A stretch of DNA of 64,000 nt, from the NCBI GenBank assembly GCA_007922225.1, contig ML679961.1, positions 10,737,762 to 10,801,761 of the forward strand. Direction: 5' to 3'. The position numbers and the translations under genes were made by a program. The stretch is from Emydura subglobosa (lineage: Eukaryota; Chordata; Testudines; Chelidae). Of the stretch, positions 1 to 10,330 are shown in pieces; within the stretch, counting starts at the first letter, position 1; every line of letters begins with the position of its first letter. The notes below the pieces were generated by a model. That model had not been told where the DNA came from. It was given only the letters and a program-made list of their open reading frames with translations, and ran no database searches.

Positions 1-709
1 TGAACTGGTTTAACATTCTGCTAAGATTTCTTTTCTGCAAACTTGAGTTCAGGTGTGACTCACAGTACAAGCTAAGCAGTTTGGCAAGTCAGAAGATTGA
101 TAAGGTTTTTAAAGTACATTGACACAGACACTACAGTGATAAGCACCCTAGGACTACCTAAACAAGAGACAAATAGATTGGCAGGGCTACATGAGGAAAT
201 TTGGCCAGGAAGGTGCCTGCATTTTGTGCATGGCTTTACTTTCCATCATTGTCTTCTAACTTTCATAGTCACCAACACTGATTAAATCCTCCTCTTTTCC
301 AAGAAAAAAAAATAGAAGAAAAAATTTACAAAAAAAAATATAAATCCTGCTTTTGTTCTGAATAAAACTAGGTCAGCCTTTGCCATCCGTGCTGTCAGTT
401 TTCTGCTGTGTGCCTCTTACAGTGAGTTACTGTTCCAGCAATAAGTATTATTAAAGTGTGTTGTGACAAAGAATTGCACACTTTTTTCAAAGGTTCTGGC
501 ATCTTTTCATGTCAGGGCAAAGGCAATAGCCAGGTAAAATTATTTTTCCTCTCACTATAGTTTGCTCTTTATTAAGATTTGAATAGAATATTAAATCTGA
601 TGTTTTCAAGTGCCCCAGTTCAGTACTTGAAAAAAGAACTGCCTGGGAAATGGAAAATTTTTCATGGGGTAAAAAAAAAAAAAAAAATGGAAAATGGGCT
701 CCCTGGTGA

Positions 710-729
710 ACTACATCTCCCATGATGCA
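710..729 (+). promoter_or_regulatory. ZNF143/STAF-like motif, copy 1
   Basis: The bases ACTACATCTCCCATGATGCA closely resemble the long zinc-finger ZNF143/STAF recognition sequence (ACTACAAYTCCCAGMATGC, from general knowledge). No promoter, CpG-rich start site or coding exon is visible nearby, so the motif may simply be carried by an old transposon. Binding cannot be judged from sequence. Confidence 0.35.
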
Positions 730-1677
730 CTAGCCTTACACAGGTCCATTTCCTTACTCACCTGTGAGAAGGCAGAACAGAGATAATTAGAGCCATCATC
801 TTTGAGATGGATCATTTGTAACTAGACTGGACAAGAACTGCAAAATATACTTCAGGCGAAATCCCTGCATTGGCAATAAGAGCTATGGGCAAGATGATAT
901 AATAGGCTCTTTCTACTGGTTGAAAATCGTAAGGGGAGATTGGAAACATTTTTCTTTTTAAGTCAAAATATTGAAGTTTTAAAATTTTGAGAGTTCATTG
1001 AAATTTGAAAAATGCTGGCTAGCTGTCTAGTGGGTTGAGGAATGTGGAAAAAGTTGCAAAATAAATGCCTTTTTCTGGTCAAAATTTTGTCTAAGTATTT
1101 TTAGCAACATTTAAAAAAAAAAATCTTCACCAGCCTTGCTAATTTCTCGGTTTCTATTTTCCATTTGAAAACAGGGTCTTGTTCTGGAAACTGGTTTTTG
1201 CGATTCTCATTCAATATATTCCACCTCAGTGGAATAAGGCTTAGGTAAGTATTGGGAAATGGAACAAGTCCAACAACAAAAAAACCCAAAACAAAAGCCC
1301 TACTGTGCACTCAGGAAGCTGAAGTGAAAGCAGCTTTTGCTGAAATTCACATGTCCCCCCTTTAGAATCTTACTATTTATATAGAAATCTTATCTACATA
1401 TCTAACATACTCCACAAACACCTCTCCCCCAGACATCACCTCTTTTGGACTCTGCTTCAGCAAGGCACTGAATTTTTTTTGTGAAAAGGGTGTGCTATTC
1501 ACAGAAAAGTTTGATTCGTCACAAAAAAAACCAGATGCCTGAAAAGTTTAAAGCTTTTTGTTTTTAGTGAAAGCTAAAATAATTTGATTTGGACATTCCA
1601 ATATGGTGCCTGCTAGGAGATGTCGTTTGAGTAACTCATGCTCCCATTCTCCTCTATCAGCCTTCCTCCTTGCTCAG

Positions 1678-1697
1678 ACTACATCTCCCATAGTGCA
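1678..1697 (+). promoter_or_regulatory. ZNF143/STAF-like motif, copy 2
   Basis: ACTACATCTCCCATAGTGCA is a near copy of the motif at 710, and is followed at about 1730 by 'atcatgggagtctac', which reads as the same motif inverted. The paired inverted arrangement suggests the terminal or internal arms of a short inverted-repeat element rather than a promoter. Confidence 0.35.
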
Positions 1698-2152
1698 CCA
1701 CTGTCTCACCTCTTAGTCAGGGGTTGGTGGATCATGGGAGTCTACTGTTAATTAGAACCTCTCACCTGGTACATAAACAGGGTGACTGGAGTCTAAAAAA
1801 GAAGCTCTGACACAGTAACACCCAGCTCACAAGGTACATCACACGTTAAAGACAAATACACAAAGTAGACATCCATATCAACTACAGAAAATGGCTACTA
1901 TTGTTAAAGACAATTTCTATAGTAAATGGTACAAACATAAGACAGGACTGCAGTTCAGGGATGTGCGTATGGAGAGTATTTTAAATAAGGGCGTGTAGCA
2001 AGGCGCTGTGGCCTTTCTCGGAGCCTGGGCCCAAGGAAGGGTCGCTCTGCCCCCGCTGGACAGAACCAGCCCCTGCAGGCCCAGCCACCCGGAAGCAGAG
2101 GGGTGGAGCCAGGCCCAGGGCTGGCAGTATAAGAGACAGGTCCAGCAGCTCA

Positions 2153-2673
2153 GTGGGGAGAGAGCTGCCGCCGGAGGCAGATGTGTTGTTTCGCTGGCTG
2201 CAGCCACGGCCTGAACCAGGCCGGGCCTCCACCCCAAGCGAACGCCTCCCGGAGCAGAGGCCCCAGGAACGGCCCAAGCGGCCAACCGCTAAGGGCTGGA
2301 TAGGGCGTCCGGGCCCCCTAGACTGGCCTAGGCCTACAGGCCCCAAGGACTGGGCCAGGCCTCTGGGTCCCTGTGACTGGACCGAGCCCCCTGAGACTGA
2401 GGGTGGGAGATCCCCCCCGAGGCTGGCCCCGACCTGGAGGAGCTGCCAGATGCTGAACCCCCAGAGATGAGACAGGACATGGAGGAGCTGCCTGAGGCCA
2501 GGCCATCCCCTGAGCCCTGTGATCTGGAGGAGCTGCCCCTCGCAGAGGAGCTCCCCGCCTTGCCACCTCTGGACAAAGAGGGACTGGCAGGCCGACCCCA
2601 GGCCATGCACCCCAGCGACCCCGAGGACCCGGCTGACTCAGGTACCTGGGGATACGGGGAGGAAGTGGCCTAG
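2153..2673 (+). pseudogene. proline/acid-rich low-complexity frame inside GC-rich repeat
   Basis: Two overlapping frames (2153-2470 and the frame that stops at 2673) read as one low-complexity protein broken near a C7 tract at about 2412. The first part is rich in Pro, Arg and Trp with repeats of the type GPLDW/GPKDW/GPCDW. The second part is rich in Glu, Leu and Pro (EELP repeated four times). There is no signal peptide, membrane segment or catalytic motif. It may be a disordered retrotransposon-encoded segment or a chance open frame in GC-rich DNA. Confidence 0.2.
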
Positions 2674-2859
2674 GGACGGCCATAGCGTGGCCCAGGGACG
2701 GAGCCCTGCTGACTCAGTGGTGAATGCCTTTGCCACTGATAGGGCCCTGGTCTGGGAAGCAGTGGAGACGGGTGGGCCTGCGTCCTCCTCCCCCCTTCCC
2801 TAGCCACCCCAGGAGAACGTGCTCTCCATTCCTGCTATCGAAAGTGAATCTGCTCGTCT

Positions 2860-3020
2860 GCCCGCCCTGCCCAAGGGCCGGGGCACTAGACTGCTTGCTT
2901 GCCCGCCCAGCCTGAGGGCCGGGTGATAGACTGCTGACTGCCTACCCTGCTGAAGGGCCGGGGCAATAGCCTGCGTAAACAGCCCACCTGTGGGAAGGCA
3001 AGGGCTATAGGCTCCTAAAC
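2860..3020 (+). repeat. 40-bp minisatellite, four units
   Basis: Four head-to-tail units of about 39-42 bp start near 2860, 2901, 2940 and 2982. Each has a core like GCCCgCCCtgcc, then gAGGGCCGGG, then aTAGaCTGCt. The fourth unit is the most diverged. The array lies inside the GC-rich LTR-like block, just before its second edge copy. Confidence 0.75.
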
Positions 3021-3249
3021 CGCTGCTCATTCCTCTCAGCAGACGTGCTGTGGCCTTCCTCGGAGCCTGGGACCGAGGAAGGGTCGCGACGCCCCAGCCG
3101 GACTGTGCCGGCTGCTTCTACAGGGAGGATTACCTGATGAGGTGGATATTTAAGGACGAAAGAGAAGACACTTGGTGGAAGACTGCAGAAAGCATGTCCA
3201 AGGCAATGGATAGCATGGTAGAAAGCCTGATGTCGAGAATGGGGAAAGG

Positions 3250-3893
3250 AGTCTAGTGAAAACATTTAGATGAGGTTAGGGATCAGGAGGATACAGAGGA
3301 GGAAATAAGAGTACAGATGACAGGAGGAGCAAAGTTATGGAGGAGACAAGGAGCTTGATGTGGCAAGAGACAGGAAGGCAATGGAAGGATGCGTAGATAG
3401 GATAACATGTTTGAAGCTATGGGGGAGGAAGATGACTTTGGAAGAGCCATTTTGAGCAGATGGGGGAGAACTGAGAGGCTGTGAGGCCAGGCTGGCGGAG
3501 GCTACAGCAATAAAAGTGACGGCTGACCAAAGTGTGATCAAGGGCTTTAGTGGTGGGGAGAGAAAGGAAAGAGGATTTTGGAGATATTAAAGAGGAAGAA
3601 GCAGCCTTTCAAGACAAGAGTTAAGGATTATGCTGAGATTTGGGCCTGTGAGATAGGAAGGGAAGTGGAGTTTTCAGTGGAGGTCAAAGATGGAAGCAGA
3701 GGAGAGGGCTTAGAAGGGAAGGTGCAAAGTTCAGCTTTGGATAGCAGCTGAGCAACAGGCAAGAGACATCACTGAGTCAGCAGGAGATGCAGGACTGGAC
3801 AGAGGTAGAAAGGACAGGAGGAGCAAAGTGCATTTGAGAATCATTAGCAAAGAGGAAAAAGCTGAAGCAATGAGAGGAGATCAAGACACCAAA
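3250..3893. other. purine-rich stretch without gene
   Basis: About 640 bases are strongly biased to A and G on the plus strand, with recurrent 'gaggagcaaag' and 'gacaggaggagcaaag' (near 3322 and 3818). Frames are broken. It may be the antisense of a pyrimidine-rich LINE or a decayed tandem sequence; I cannot assign it. Confidence 0.3.
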
Positions 3894-4372
3894 ACATAAG
3901 AACGGCCATACTGGTTAAGACCAATGGTCTACCCAGCAGCCTGATAGCCTGTCTTCTGACAGTGGCTGGTGCCAGATGCTTCAGAAGGAATAAGCAGAAC
4001 AGGGCGATTATCAAGTGATCCATCCCTTGTCATCCAATCCCACCTTCTGGCAGCTGGAGGTTTAGGGACACACAGAGTCTGAGGTTGTGTCTCTGACCAT
4101 CTTTACTAATAGCCATTGATGGATCGATCCTCCATGGACTTATCTAACTCTTCTTTGAACCCAGTTCTACTTTTGGCAACATCCCCATACGTTGACTGTG
4201 CGCTGTGTGAAGAAATACTTCCTTATGTTTGTTTTAAACCTGCTGCCTATTATTTTCATCAGGTGACCTCTGGTTCTTGTATGATGTGAAGGGGTAGATA
4301 ACACTTGCTTATTCACTATTTCCACACCATTCATGATTTTATAGAGCTCTATCATATCCCCCTTTCGTCATC
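3894..4372 (-). mobile_element. CR1 LINE, 5'-truncated copy (minus)
   Basis: The segment starts with a 'cataagaacggccatactgg' 3' UTR, the same subfamily as the copy at 56308, and reads into the C-terminal end of CR1 ORF2 on the minus strand. Recognisable pieces in the 4167-4355 frame include [26 protein letters not shown] and [13 protein letters not shown], which belong to the region just before the ORF2 stop. No reverse-transcriptase catalytic block is present. This is the usual 5'-truncated dead copy. Confidence 0.85.
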
Positions 4373-4579
4373 TATGTCTAGCTGCCTCCAGAAACAGGAC
4401 CAGGGACTATGGCTGCTACCATCCTTCCATATGCCAACTGGGGACAGTAACGACCTCCCTGCCAAAAAGGCTCCTATTCTTCTGCTCCAACACCCCTCCT
4501 TAGTGGGATGGGGTTGCAGATTCTGCCAGCTACGCCAGCTGCAACAGAGTGGTTGCCACCCCAGCACCCCCATTCCCCA

Positions 4580-5080
4580 TGGCCAAGGGTAGCGGTGCAA
4601 AGTCCTGCCTCTGTTTTTCTCTTCTTCCGGGCTCCTTAAACGCCACACACAGTCTCTCCTCCAATTACAGCCCTTCTTGGGACCTGGTTATTTATGTTTA
4701 TTTACCTGCTTTCTTTTTCCTAGCTAATAAACCTTTAGTTAGTTTAATACTGGATTGTCGGCAAGCACTGTCTTTGAGGAGAGATCTGAGGTAGAATTGA
4801 CCTGGGGTAAGTGACTGATCCTTTGGGGCAGGGAGTAACCTGAATATTGTTGTGATTTTTGCTGTAAGGAACCATCTATCACAAAGGCAGGCTCGCCTGG
4901 GTGGCAAGATGGACTAGAGTGCCTGTCTGTGACTCCTGCTCAAGGCTGTTACAGTGCTTGAGGAGTTCATACTTGATCGGTGAAGTCTAATTATATGACA
5001 TGCAACCCATTTGGAGTCTGTGCCCTGCTTCTTCACAGTCTGCCCTGAGGTTGGCACCCATGAGCCACTCCAGACAGCGT
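4580..5080 (+). mobile_element. LTR-like retroviral segment (solo LTR or part)
   Basis: The segment has a polyadenylation signal AATAAA at 4726-4731, followed by 'cctttagttag' and a leader-like stretch ending in 'ctgtgactcctgctcaagg'. The layout (pyrimidine-rich part, AATAAA, then a GT-rich downstream part) resembles the R-U5 and leader of chelonian ERV LTRs that I recognise only by general appearance. No flanking duplicate LTR or retroviral ORF is visible. Boundaries are approximate. Confidence 0.3.
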
Positions 5081-6380
5081 GACAATTTATTCTCACACAG
5101 TTCTAAAAACAAAAACACACACAAAACAAATCTTTCACCCAGCCTGAAGCTGGGCACACAGCTCTTCCTTGAGCTACTGTCGCTTCCTGCTGTGTGAGCA
5201 GCTGGAGAAGATGCAGGGCTTGGCCTGCTTTCTTTGCCTTCTCCCAGTGAAAAAAACCAGACAAACTTTCACCTTTGTCTTCTTACCCAGTCCCAGCTCC
5301 CTTCTTTGGGTACCACTGCAGGAGATCCTCTCTCCCTGAAACTTCACTCTGCATTTCCCCTTTGAGCTTTGCCTTCAAAGAAACCCCCTCTGACCTTTTA
5401 TAGCCCACCTTAATTGTCTCAACCCAGAGCACCTACTCTGCCACAGTGGCACTGGACCTATTTTAATCCCAGTCGCCCTGTGACACTGTTTAATCAAAAA
5501 AAGGTTCAACAGAAAAGTTATAAACCAACCATGCCATAAGAATGCATCACAGCAGCCCTCTAACAGCTCCACGTCTTTCACAATAGCTACAGCGTGGCCA
5601 GGTGTTGGAATCAGAACAGTGAGGTTAGTTACTAAATCAGTCTTGTCTGATTCAGCTGGAAAACACAGTTCCATGTCTACGGACACAGCCAAATTCTTTA
5701 CAAAATCTATATATCTATAGCTGCTACACCGAGTGTCATGAAAAAGTAAATAAGTCTAGGAAAATCCAAACACAATTTGGCAGGCACAATAATATCATTG
5801 GAGATAATCCTACCTGTTGAAGTTTCCTTTTAACCTCAGTGAAGACTCCGGTAGACATGAAGTGTTATCAGGATAGATACCAATTCTCTCTCTCTGGAAA
5901 CAAGAGAGAACCAAGCGGTCTTCAAAATATTCTTACAGCTAAGAGAAGGACGACAACAGCTACCGTTCTAGAGGTGGTTACGTTACAATTTCCTGGCTAG
6001 AAGCCGTAAACAACGTGATCAGTGATATGGGTGGGGTATTGGTGTAATAACGCAATTCACTTTGTGCCATTTAGACGACAGAGCGAAGGTGCACCCAGTT
6101 TGTTCTCTTCAGGAGTTCCCAGTAGCTGTACGTTCTGAAGGTAAGATTTTCTAGCCTTTCATGAATGCATCAGAAATACACGATAGGCAGATGAGAATCA
6201 TTGCAAATAAGCGGAACGCCTCTCTAATTTGGCCAGGTAAGGCCTTCACGCATCCGTTTTGGCAAATTACTCTCAAATACACATCTTACAACTACAGAAG
6301 TTACCAGTGTGGTCATTGGAAGACGTTGTGTTGGTGTTCTAGAGAGAAAGAGCCATGAGGGGAAGGAAGGTTAGGGCATG
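5080..6380. other. stretch without recognised gene
   Basis: No frame here has protein-family character; the longest (minus, 5375-5692) has no recognisable motif. The composition is mixed, with a short (AC)-rich and A-rich patch at 5104-5125. I see no transposon I can name. Confidence 0.35.
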
Positions 6381-6545
6381 GCCCAGGAGATCTGGGGTCA
6401 GTTCCCTGGCTCCACCATGGACCTCCAGTGTGACCTGGGGCAAGCCACCTAGCCTCCCTGCCCCTCAGTTCCCCATCTATACAATGGGGATACTAGCACT
6501 GCCTTCCTCACAGGGGTGTTGTGAGGATAAATACCGTGACATGGT
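6380..6545 (+). mobile_element. MIR/CORE-type SINE (plus)
   Basis: Typical MIR body on the plus strand: 'tgtgacctggggcaagcca', 'cctcagttccccatctata', 'aatggggatactagcac' and 'gtgttgtgaggataaatac'. It abuts the 3' side of the TX1-like LINE. It is diverged and therefore old. Confidence 0.85.
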
Positions 6546-6579
6546 CAGACCAGATGGCTGCTGGAGAGTGCTACTACTA

Positions 6580-6806
6580 TTGGAATTCCGGGAAGCAGGC
6601 AGGCACAAGCACAAGCCCGACCACTGCTAAAGGCCCCTCCCCCAGCCTAAGGGGAGGAGCCACTGGACCAGGGACTCGATTGATTTTGGGGGACAACTAA
6701 TGAGAAAACAGGAGAGGGCGTGAAGGTCAATGGGTCAAACGGAGGGAACCGGAATGGGACACCGAGCAAAGAACCCCGGACAGTGCCCACTGCTCCCGGA
6801 AGGCGT
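6580..6806 (-). mobile_element. 3' UTR of TX1-like LINE
   Basis: This is non-coding DNA immediately downstream, on the minus strand, of the TX1-like ORF stop at 6807. It is GC-rich like the ORF and unlike the AT-rich DNA beyond about 6560, so I infer it is the element's 3' untranslated region. No poly-A tail is clear. Confidence 0.35.
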
Positions 6807-7815
6807 CTAGGGAGTCAGCGGATGCTGCCCAGAGGAACTCTGCCCGGATGCATGAATGGACGACGGAATGGAAGTAGGCCCCACAGTCGCAGAGTGCCAC
6901 CCCCCAGCCAACCTCCTTTCCCTGGTGTTGTAGATGGCCACCTTGGCCAGGGCCAGCAGGAGGTTGACGAGGAAGTCCCGTGACTTTGTGGGGCCCCGGA
7001 TGGGGTGTGCATAGAGGAACAGGTGTGGGGAAAAGTGCAGCCAGAACCTCAGCAGGAGGTTCTGGAGGAGCTGGAACAGGGGCTGCAGCCTGGTGCACTC
7101 GAGGTAGATGTGCGCCAGGGTCTCCCTCACGCCGCAGAAGGGGCAGGTGTCGGGGCGAGGGGTGAACCATGCCAAGTACACGCCCGTGTTCACGGCTCCG
7201 TTAAGGAGCCACCAACTGATGTCCCCGGCGGGCCGTAGGGTCAGGGTGGAGTAAAGACTGGCCCACCGGGGGTCCTCACTCTCCGCAGGTGATATCAGAT
7301 CCCACCATTTGGTGTCTGGGTGGGACACGAGGGTGAGGAAATGAAGGGTGTGGAGCAGAAGCGTGTATAGATGGTCCCTGGGTGCGGTTCGGAAACCAAC
7401 CGACTGCAAGTCTATCAGCCGGCTTGGTGCATGGGGAGAGAGTGGCCGGAGGGGCACATGGGGGCAGGGTGCAATGAAAATCTCCAGAAGGCTAAGACTG
7501 AGGAGGGGGTGTGGAGCGCCCTCTCGCAGGACCCACTCTAGGTAAACCCGAGCAGCAGGGGACAAGGCTGCCCTCACTTCCTGGAATACGTGCCAAGGGG
7601 CTCGAAGTGGGGAGAGTCCCATGCACCGAGCCAGTGCCTGGGGATCCACCCAGTCCCCCTGGTCGTAGTCCAGGAGATCTCCGGTCTTGGTGACGTCTGC
7701 CAGGACCAATCTCCGTCGCACCGAGGGGGCCTCCGCCACCTGCACACGGAGTTGAGGTTTTGTAGCAGGGGCTCCGTGAGGAGGTTCTCCCCCTCCGTGA
7801 ACGCAAGAGACCTGG
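6807..7815 (-). pseudogene. TX1-like (L1 clade) LINE ORF2 C-terminal part, 5' truncated
   Basis: A long minus-strand frame (352 codons if started at 7865) encodes the C-terminal part of a non-LTR retrotransposon polyprotein. The most telling motif is CPFCGVRETLAHIYLEC at residues 241-257 of that frame. This Cys-Cys-His-Cys knuckle is characteristic of the end of ORF2 in L1/TX1-type elements; next come LQPLFQLLQ and a Leu-rich tail with AKVAIYNTRERRLAGG. Upstream are DVTKTGDLLDYDQGDW and PHTKWW-like segments. The endonuclease and the reverse-transcriptase catalytic core are missing. Homology seems to begin near 7800, where similarity moves to another frame (7574-7969, 'EGENLLTEPLLQNL'), so there is a frameshift around 7760. 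The family call rests on the knuckle and general resemblance to TX1 proteins. Confidence 0.7.
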
Positions 7816-7871
7816 AGGCCAAGACCAAGCAGCAAAAGGGAAGGGGGGTGAGATGGGGCTGACACGTTCCT

Positions 7872-8000
7872 AGAGTGGGGCAGGGAGAGACGGAGAGCTC
7901 CCAGGGACTGGGGTAGGGCAGGGAACCAAGGAATGCCAAAGGGTGGGGGTAGGGCAGGGAAGGCAACAAACCGTCAGTGGCTGGGGTGGGGCAGGGAGAC
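7872..8000 (+). repeat. degenerate GC-rich minisatellite
   Basis: A core like CTGGGGTAGGGCAGGGA occurs four times, near 7875, 7908, 7943 and 7981, at intervals of about 33-38 bp with diverged sequence between. Confidence 0.55.
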
Positions 8001-8990
8001 TAAAAAAACCCTAAAGGAACCCAGGGAAAATTAAGTGGGGGAAGACAGTGGGCAGCAAGGGGTGGGCGGGGCAGGCTGTAAGGAGAAAGGAGGGGTAAAG
8101 AGGACGGCCGGAAGGCAATGCGGAGGGTGGGGGGAGACCTCTGGCCAGATGTAGCTGGAGAAGTGAGGGAAGGTCCCAGGGAGGGGGATGAGGGAAGGAG
8201 GACAGCACATGCACCCAGGCATGCCTGGGTGGTGGCAAAGTCCTAGCTGCTGCAGCAGCAGTCCAGATGGTACACGGCGCGAGCGGCTGGGTTGAGAGGG
8301 GAGGAGGAAGCGTAGATAGTGGCTGGAGGTGGTGGAGGGGGCAGTGGTGGGGTGGGGTGGGGAGTAGATGGATCAGAGGGGAGGGCTCCACTCCACGCCC
8401 CCCATCTCCCCACAACAACAGCAACTTCCCCCACCCCCTCAAGAGCAGAGATGACACAGTCACTCAGTCCAACAATGAGCAAATCCCCTCCACAGCGTCC
8501 GGGAGTGGTCCTGAGCACTCCCCCAGCAGCGGGGGTCTTCCTCCGCCCCACAGGCAGCAAAAGCAGCAGCCGGCTCCACGGCGGTGGTAGCAGCAGCAGC
8601 AGCAAGCCAGCTGGCCAGGAAGGGCCCCCCACAGGTGGTAGTAGCAGCAGTGGTGGGGCCACTCACTCCCTGCAGGCCAGCAGAGCCCCCAAATATCAGC
8701 GGCAGCAAGGGGTGCAGGGGTCCTGGCCCCCACAAGAGAGTGCTAGCCCCAGGAGCAGCAAGTCCCTTTTCCCCTGGTAGCTGAGCAGGGGCTACTCCTG
8801 GTTAATTAAAACACCTGGAGCCAATCAACGTTATAGAGGCTGTATTACCCTCCCCCACCACTAGAGGGTGGAAGAACACCAAGGGGTGAAGCAGTTTCCT
8901 GACCCCCCGCTAGAAGGAAGCGCTGGACCCACCGAGATAGAGGAAGAGCTGAGCCACCCTACATTAAAGATTGTGAAGCACTTTGAGATC
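8000..8990. other. GC-rich proline/serine-biased stretch, possibly retrotransposon-derived
   Basis: High GC with many overlapping open frames on both strands, which is a composition effect rather than evidence for a gene. It has AGC/CAG-rich patches at 8590-8606 and 8640-8652. Near 8790-8830, the run 'ggggctactcctggttaatt' and 'aaaacacctggagccaatca' resembles LTR-type sequence of sauropsid gypsy elements. I leave it unassigned. Confidence 0.3.
8588..8655 (+). repeat. (AGC)n-rich simple repeat
   Basis: Interrupted trinucleotide runs GTAGCAGCAGCAGCAGCAAG and GTAGTAGCAGCAGTGGTGG give poly-Ser, poly-Ala or poly-Cys in the different frames. Confidence 0.7.
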
Positions 8991-9040
8991 TATTGATAAA
9001 AAGCACTATTTAAGAAATAGGCACCATTATTTTATTGTTG
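8960..9040 (+). mobile_element. MIR-type SINE 3' fragment (plus)
   Basis: 'attgtgaagcactttgagat' followed by 'aaaaagcactatttaagaa' and 'caccattattttatt' matches the 3' part of MIR-like SINEs. Confidence 0.6.
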
Positions 9041-9206
9041 AGTACCTCCGTGGGGAAGTTTTCTGGAACTGTCCATTTAAGTGCATGGAGTCTTTGTTCA
9101 ATCAGTTCAGTGAAAAGCCTGATTGCTTTTTTCTTTCTCCATTTTGTAACTTTAGCACAGTGATGCCCTTTTCCCGTGATAATTAAGGGACAGATGTTGC
9201 TGTTAA

Positions 9207-9478
9207 TGCCTCATTGTATTAGAGTAGGCTCCAACTGAAATTAGGGTACCTAACACAGTGGCACCCTATATATACTTAGTGAGAAACAGCCGCAGCCCCA
9301 GCAAGCTCACAATCAAAATAGACAAGACAGACAAAGGAACTATCATTATCTTCGTTTGGGGAATTGAGGCACAGAGAGATTAAATGACTTGCCCAGTGCC
9401 TGTGGAAGAATGGGGAATTGAAGCCATATCTCCTGAGTCCCAGTCCAGTGCTACACTCTCGAGACCCTCATTCCTGTC
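9207..9478 (-). mobile_element. SINE with LINE-type tail (minus)
   Basis: Reverse copy: the conserved tail ('caagctcacaatc', 'agacaagacagacaaagg') is followed by the MIR core in reverse ('attgaggcacagagagatt', 'cttgcccagtgcctg') and ends near a box-B-like 'gaattgaagcc' and 'cctgagtcccagtccagtgc'. It belongs to the same family as copies at 32955, 51775, 59110 and 61690. Confidence 0.8.
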
Positions 9479-9904
9479 TCTGATAGGTGCTGTTACTATC
9501 TGTTCAGTGTTTTTCTTACCCACTTCTACCTAATACTTGTCAAGGTGGTGCTCTCGGGACTGTTATTAGGTGGGTCCAGACTTAATACAGCCCTGCCAAA
9601 GCGGGGCAAATACGCTGGTTTTCTGAGGATATTGTTGACTGCGTTTGATGCCCTCCTGGCATATGGGATTCCAATGAGGCAACATTGGGAGATCCATTTC
9701 TATTCATCCATCTCAAAATCTTTAATAAAACATCAGCAACATAAAGTAACTGGAAGTGGTTTATAGTCACAGGCCTGCTTCTGCAGCCCTTACCCTAACG
9801 AGGGTCAATGGGAATATTCGTGTGAGGGAGACTTGTTATTTCAGGCTCCGAGATAACAAAGAAGCATCTGGAAAGTGACGGATTGAGTCCACGTTACTTG
9901 TTCA

Positions 9905-10010
9905 CACCGCAGGAGCACCTAGAGGCCCCAGGATAGGGCGATGGCCCTGTTGTGCTAGGTGCTGTACGCACACACAATAAAAAGATCCATGCTCCAAAGA
10001 GCTTACAGCC
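9905..10010 (-). mobile_element. SINE tail fragment (minus)
   Basis: 'gagcacctagaggcccc', 'ggccctgttgtgctaggtgc' and 'aaagagcttacag' form the tail module shared by SINEs of this window, without the core. Confidence 0.7.
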
Positions 10011-10011
10011 T

Positions 10012-10330
10012 CAGGGTACGTCTGCAGAGCGGAAAAAAAAACCCTGCAGCAGCAAATCTCAAAGGTCAGGTCAGATGATTCGGGCTCAGGGGCTCCCACC
10101 GCGGGGCTAAACATAGTAGTGTAGACATTTGGGCATGGACTGGAGCTCAGGCTCTGAAACCTGGAGGGGGGTGGGGGAAGGTCTAGGAGCCTGGCCTGCA
10201 CCTGAACATTTACCCAGCTATTTTTATCCCCACAGCGTGAGGCTAAGTCAGCTGATCCGGGCTCTGAGAATCACGACCACGGGTGTTTTGGGGAGGGGGG
10301 CGGGCTTTGCTGTGCAAACATAAGCTAAGG
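10012..10330. mobile_element. non-autonomous DNA transposon (terminal 'GTCTACACTG'-type family)
   Basis: The left end 'agggtacgtctgcagagcgg' is the approximate inverse of the right end 'tgtgcaaacataagctaagg'. Internal 'gtgtagacatttgggcatgg' and 'ggctctgaaacctgg' recur in the element at 16147. It encodes no protein. Confidence 0.5.

Larger units (their letters stand above)
1..1990. other. AT-rich non-coding stretch with old repeat fragments
   Basis: I see no convincing gene here; open frames are short and low in complexity. The stretch holds homopolymer A runs (about 307-316 and 671-687) and self-similar segments rich in 'aaaattttc' near 640-700 and 940-1130. The latter resemble a family of inverted-repeat elements seen again at 21.2, 24.6 and 62.1 kb. 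Two copies of a 20-bp ZNF143-like motif lie at 710 and 1678 and are listed separately. Confidence 0.4.
2006..3110 (+). mobile_element. GC-rich LTR-like retrotransposon block with tandem start
   Basis: A GC-rich island stands out from AT-rich flanks. A segment beginning TGTGGCCTTTCTCGGAGCC at 2006 recurs at 3051 with few changes over about 57 bases, so two copies of the same edge lie about 1.04 kb apart in direct orientation. The first copy is followed by a TATA-like GCAGTATAAGAGACAGG (about 2124-2140). It continues with a proline- and acid-rich reading frame (about 2153-2673) that carries imperfect repeats of a Gly-Pro-x-Asp-Trp motif and of a Glu-Glu-Leu-Pro motif. A run of C at 2411-2418 separates two frames. 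The layout suggests an LTR of a Ty3/gypsy-like or similar element followed by the start of a second copy. I do not recognise the family with certainty; a retrogene or unclassified repeat is possible. Confidence 0.4.

Noticed and set aside
8588..8655. CAG/AGC repeat as a disease-type expansion locus or poly-Gln gene
   Set aside because: Short, interrupted and not in a supported gene.
8000..8780. Several overlapping 80-150 codon frames on both strands
   Set aside because: GC-rich, proline/serine/glycine-biased DNA with AGC repeats opens many frames at once; there is no domain, splice signal or codon pattern of a gene.
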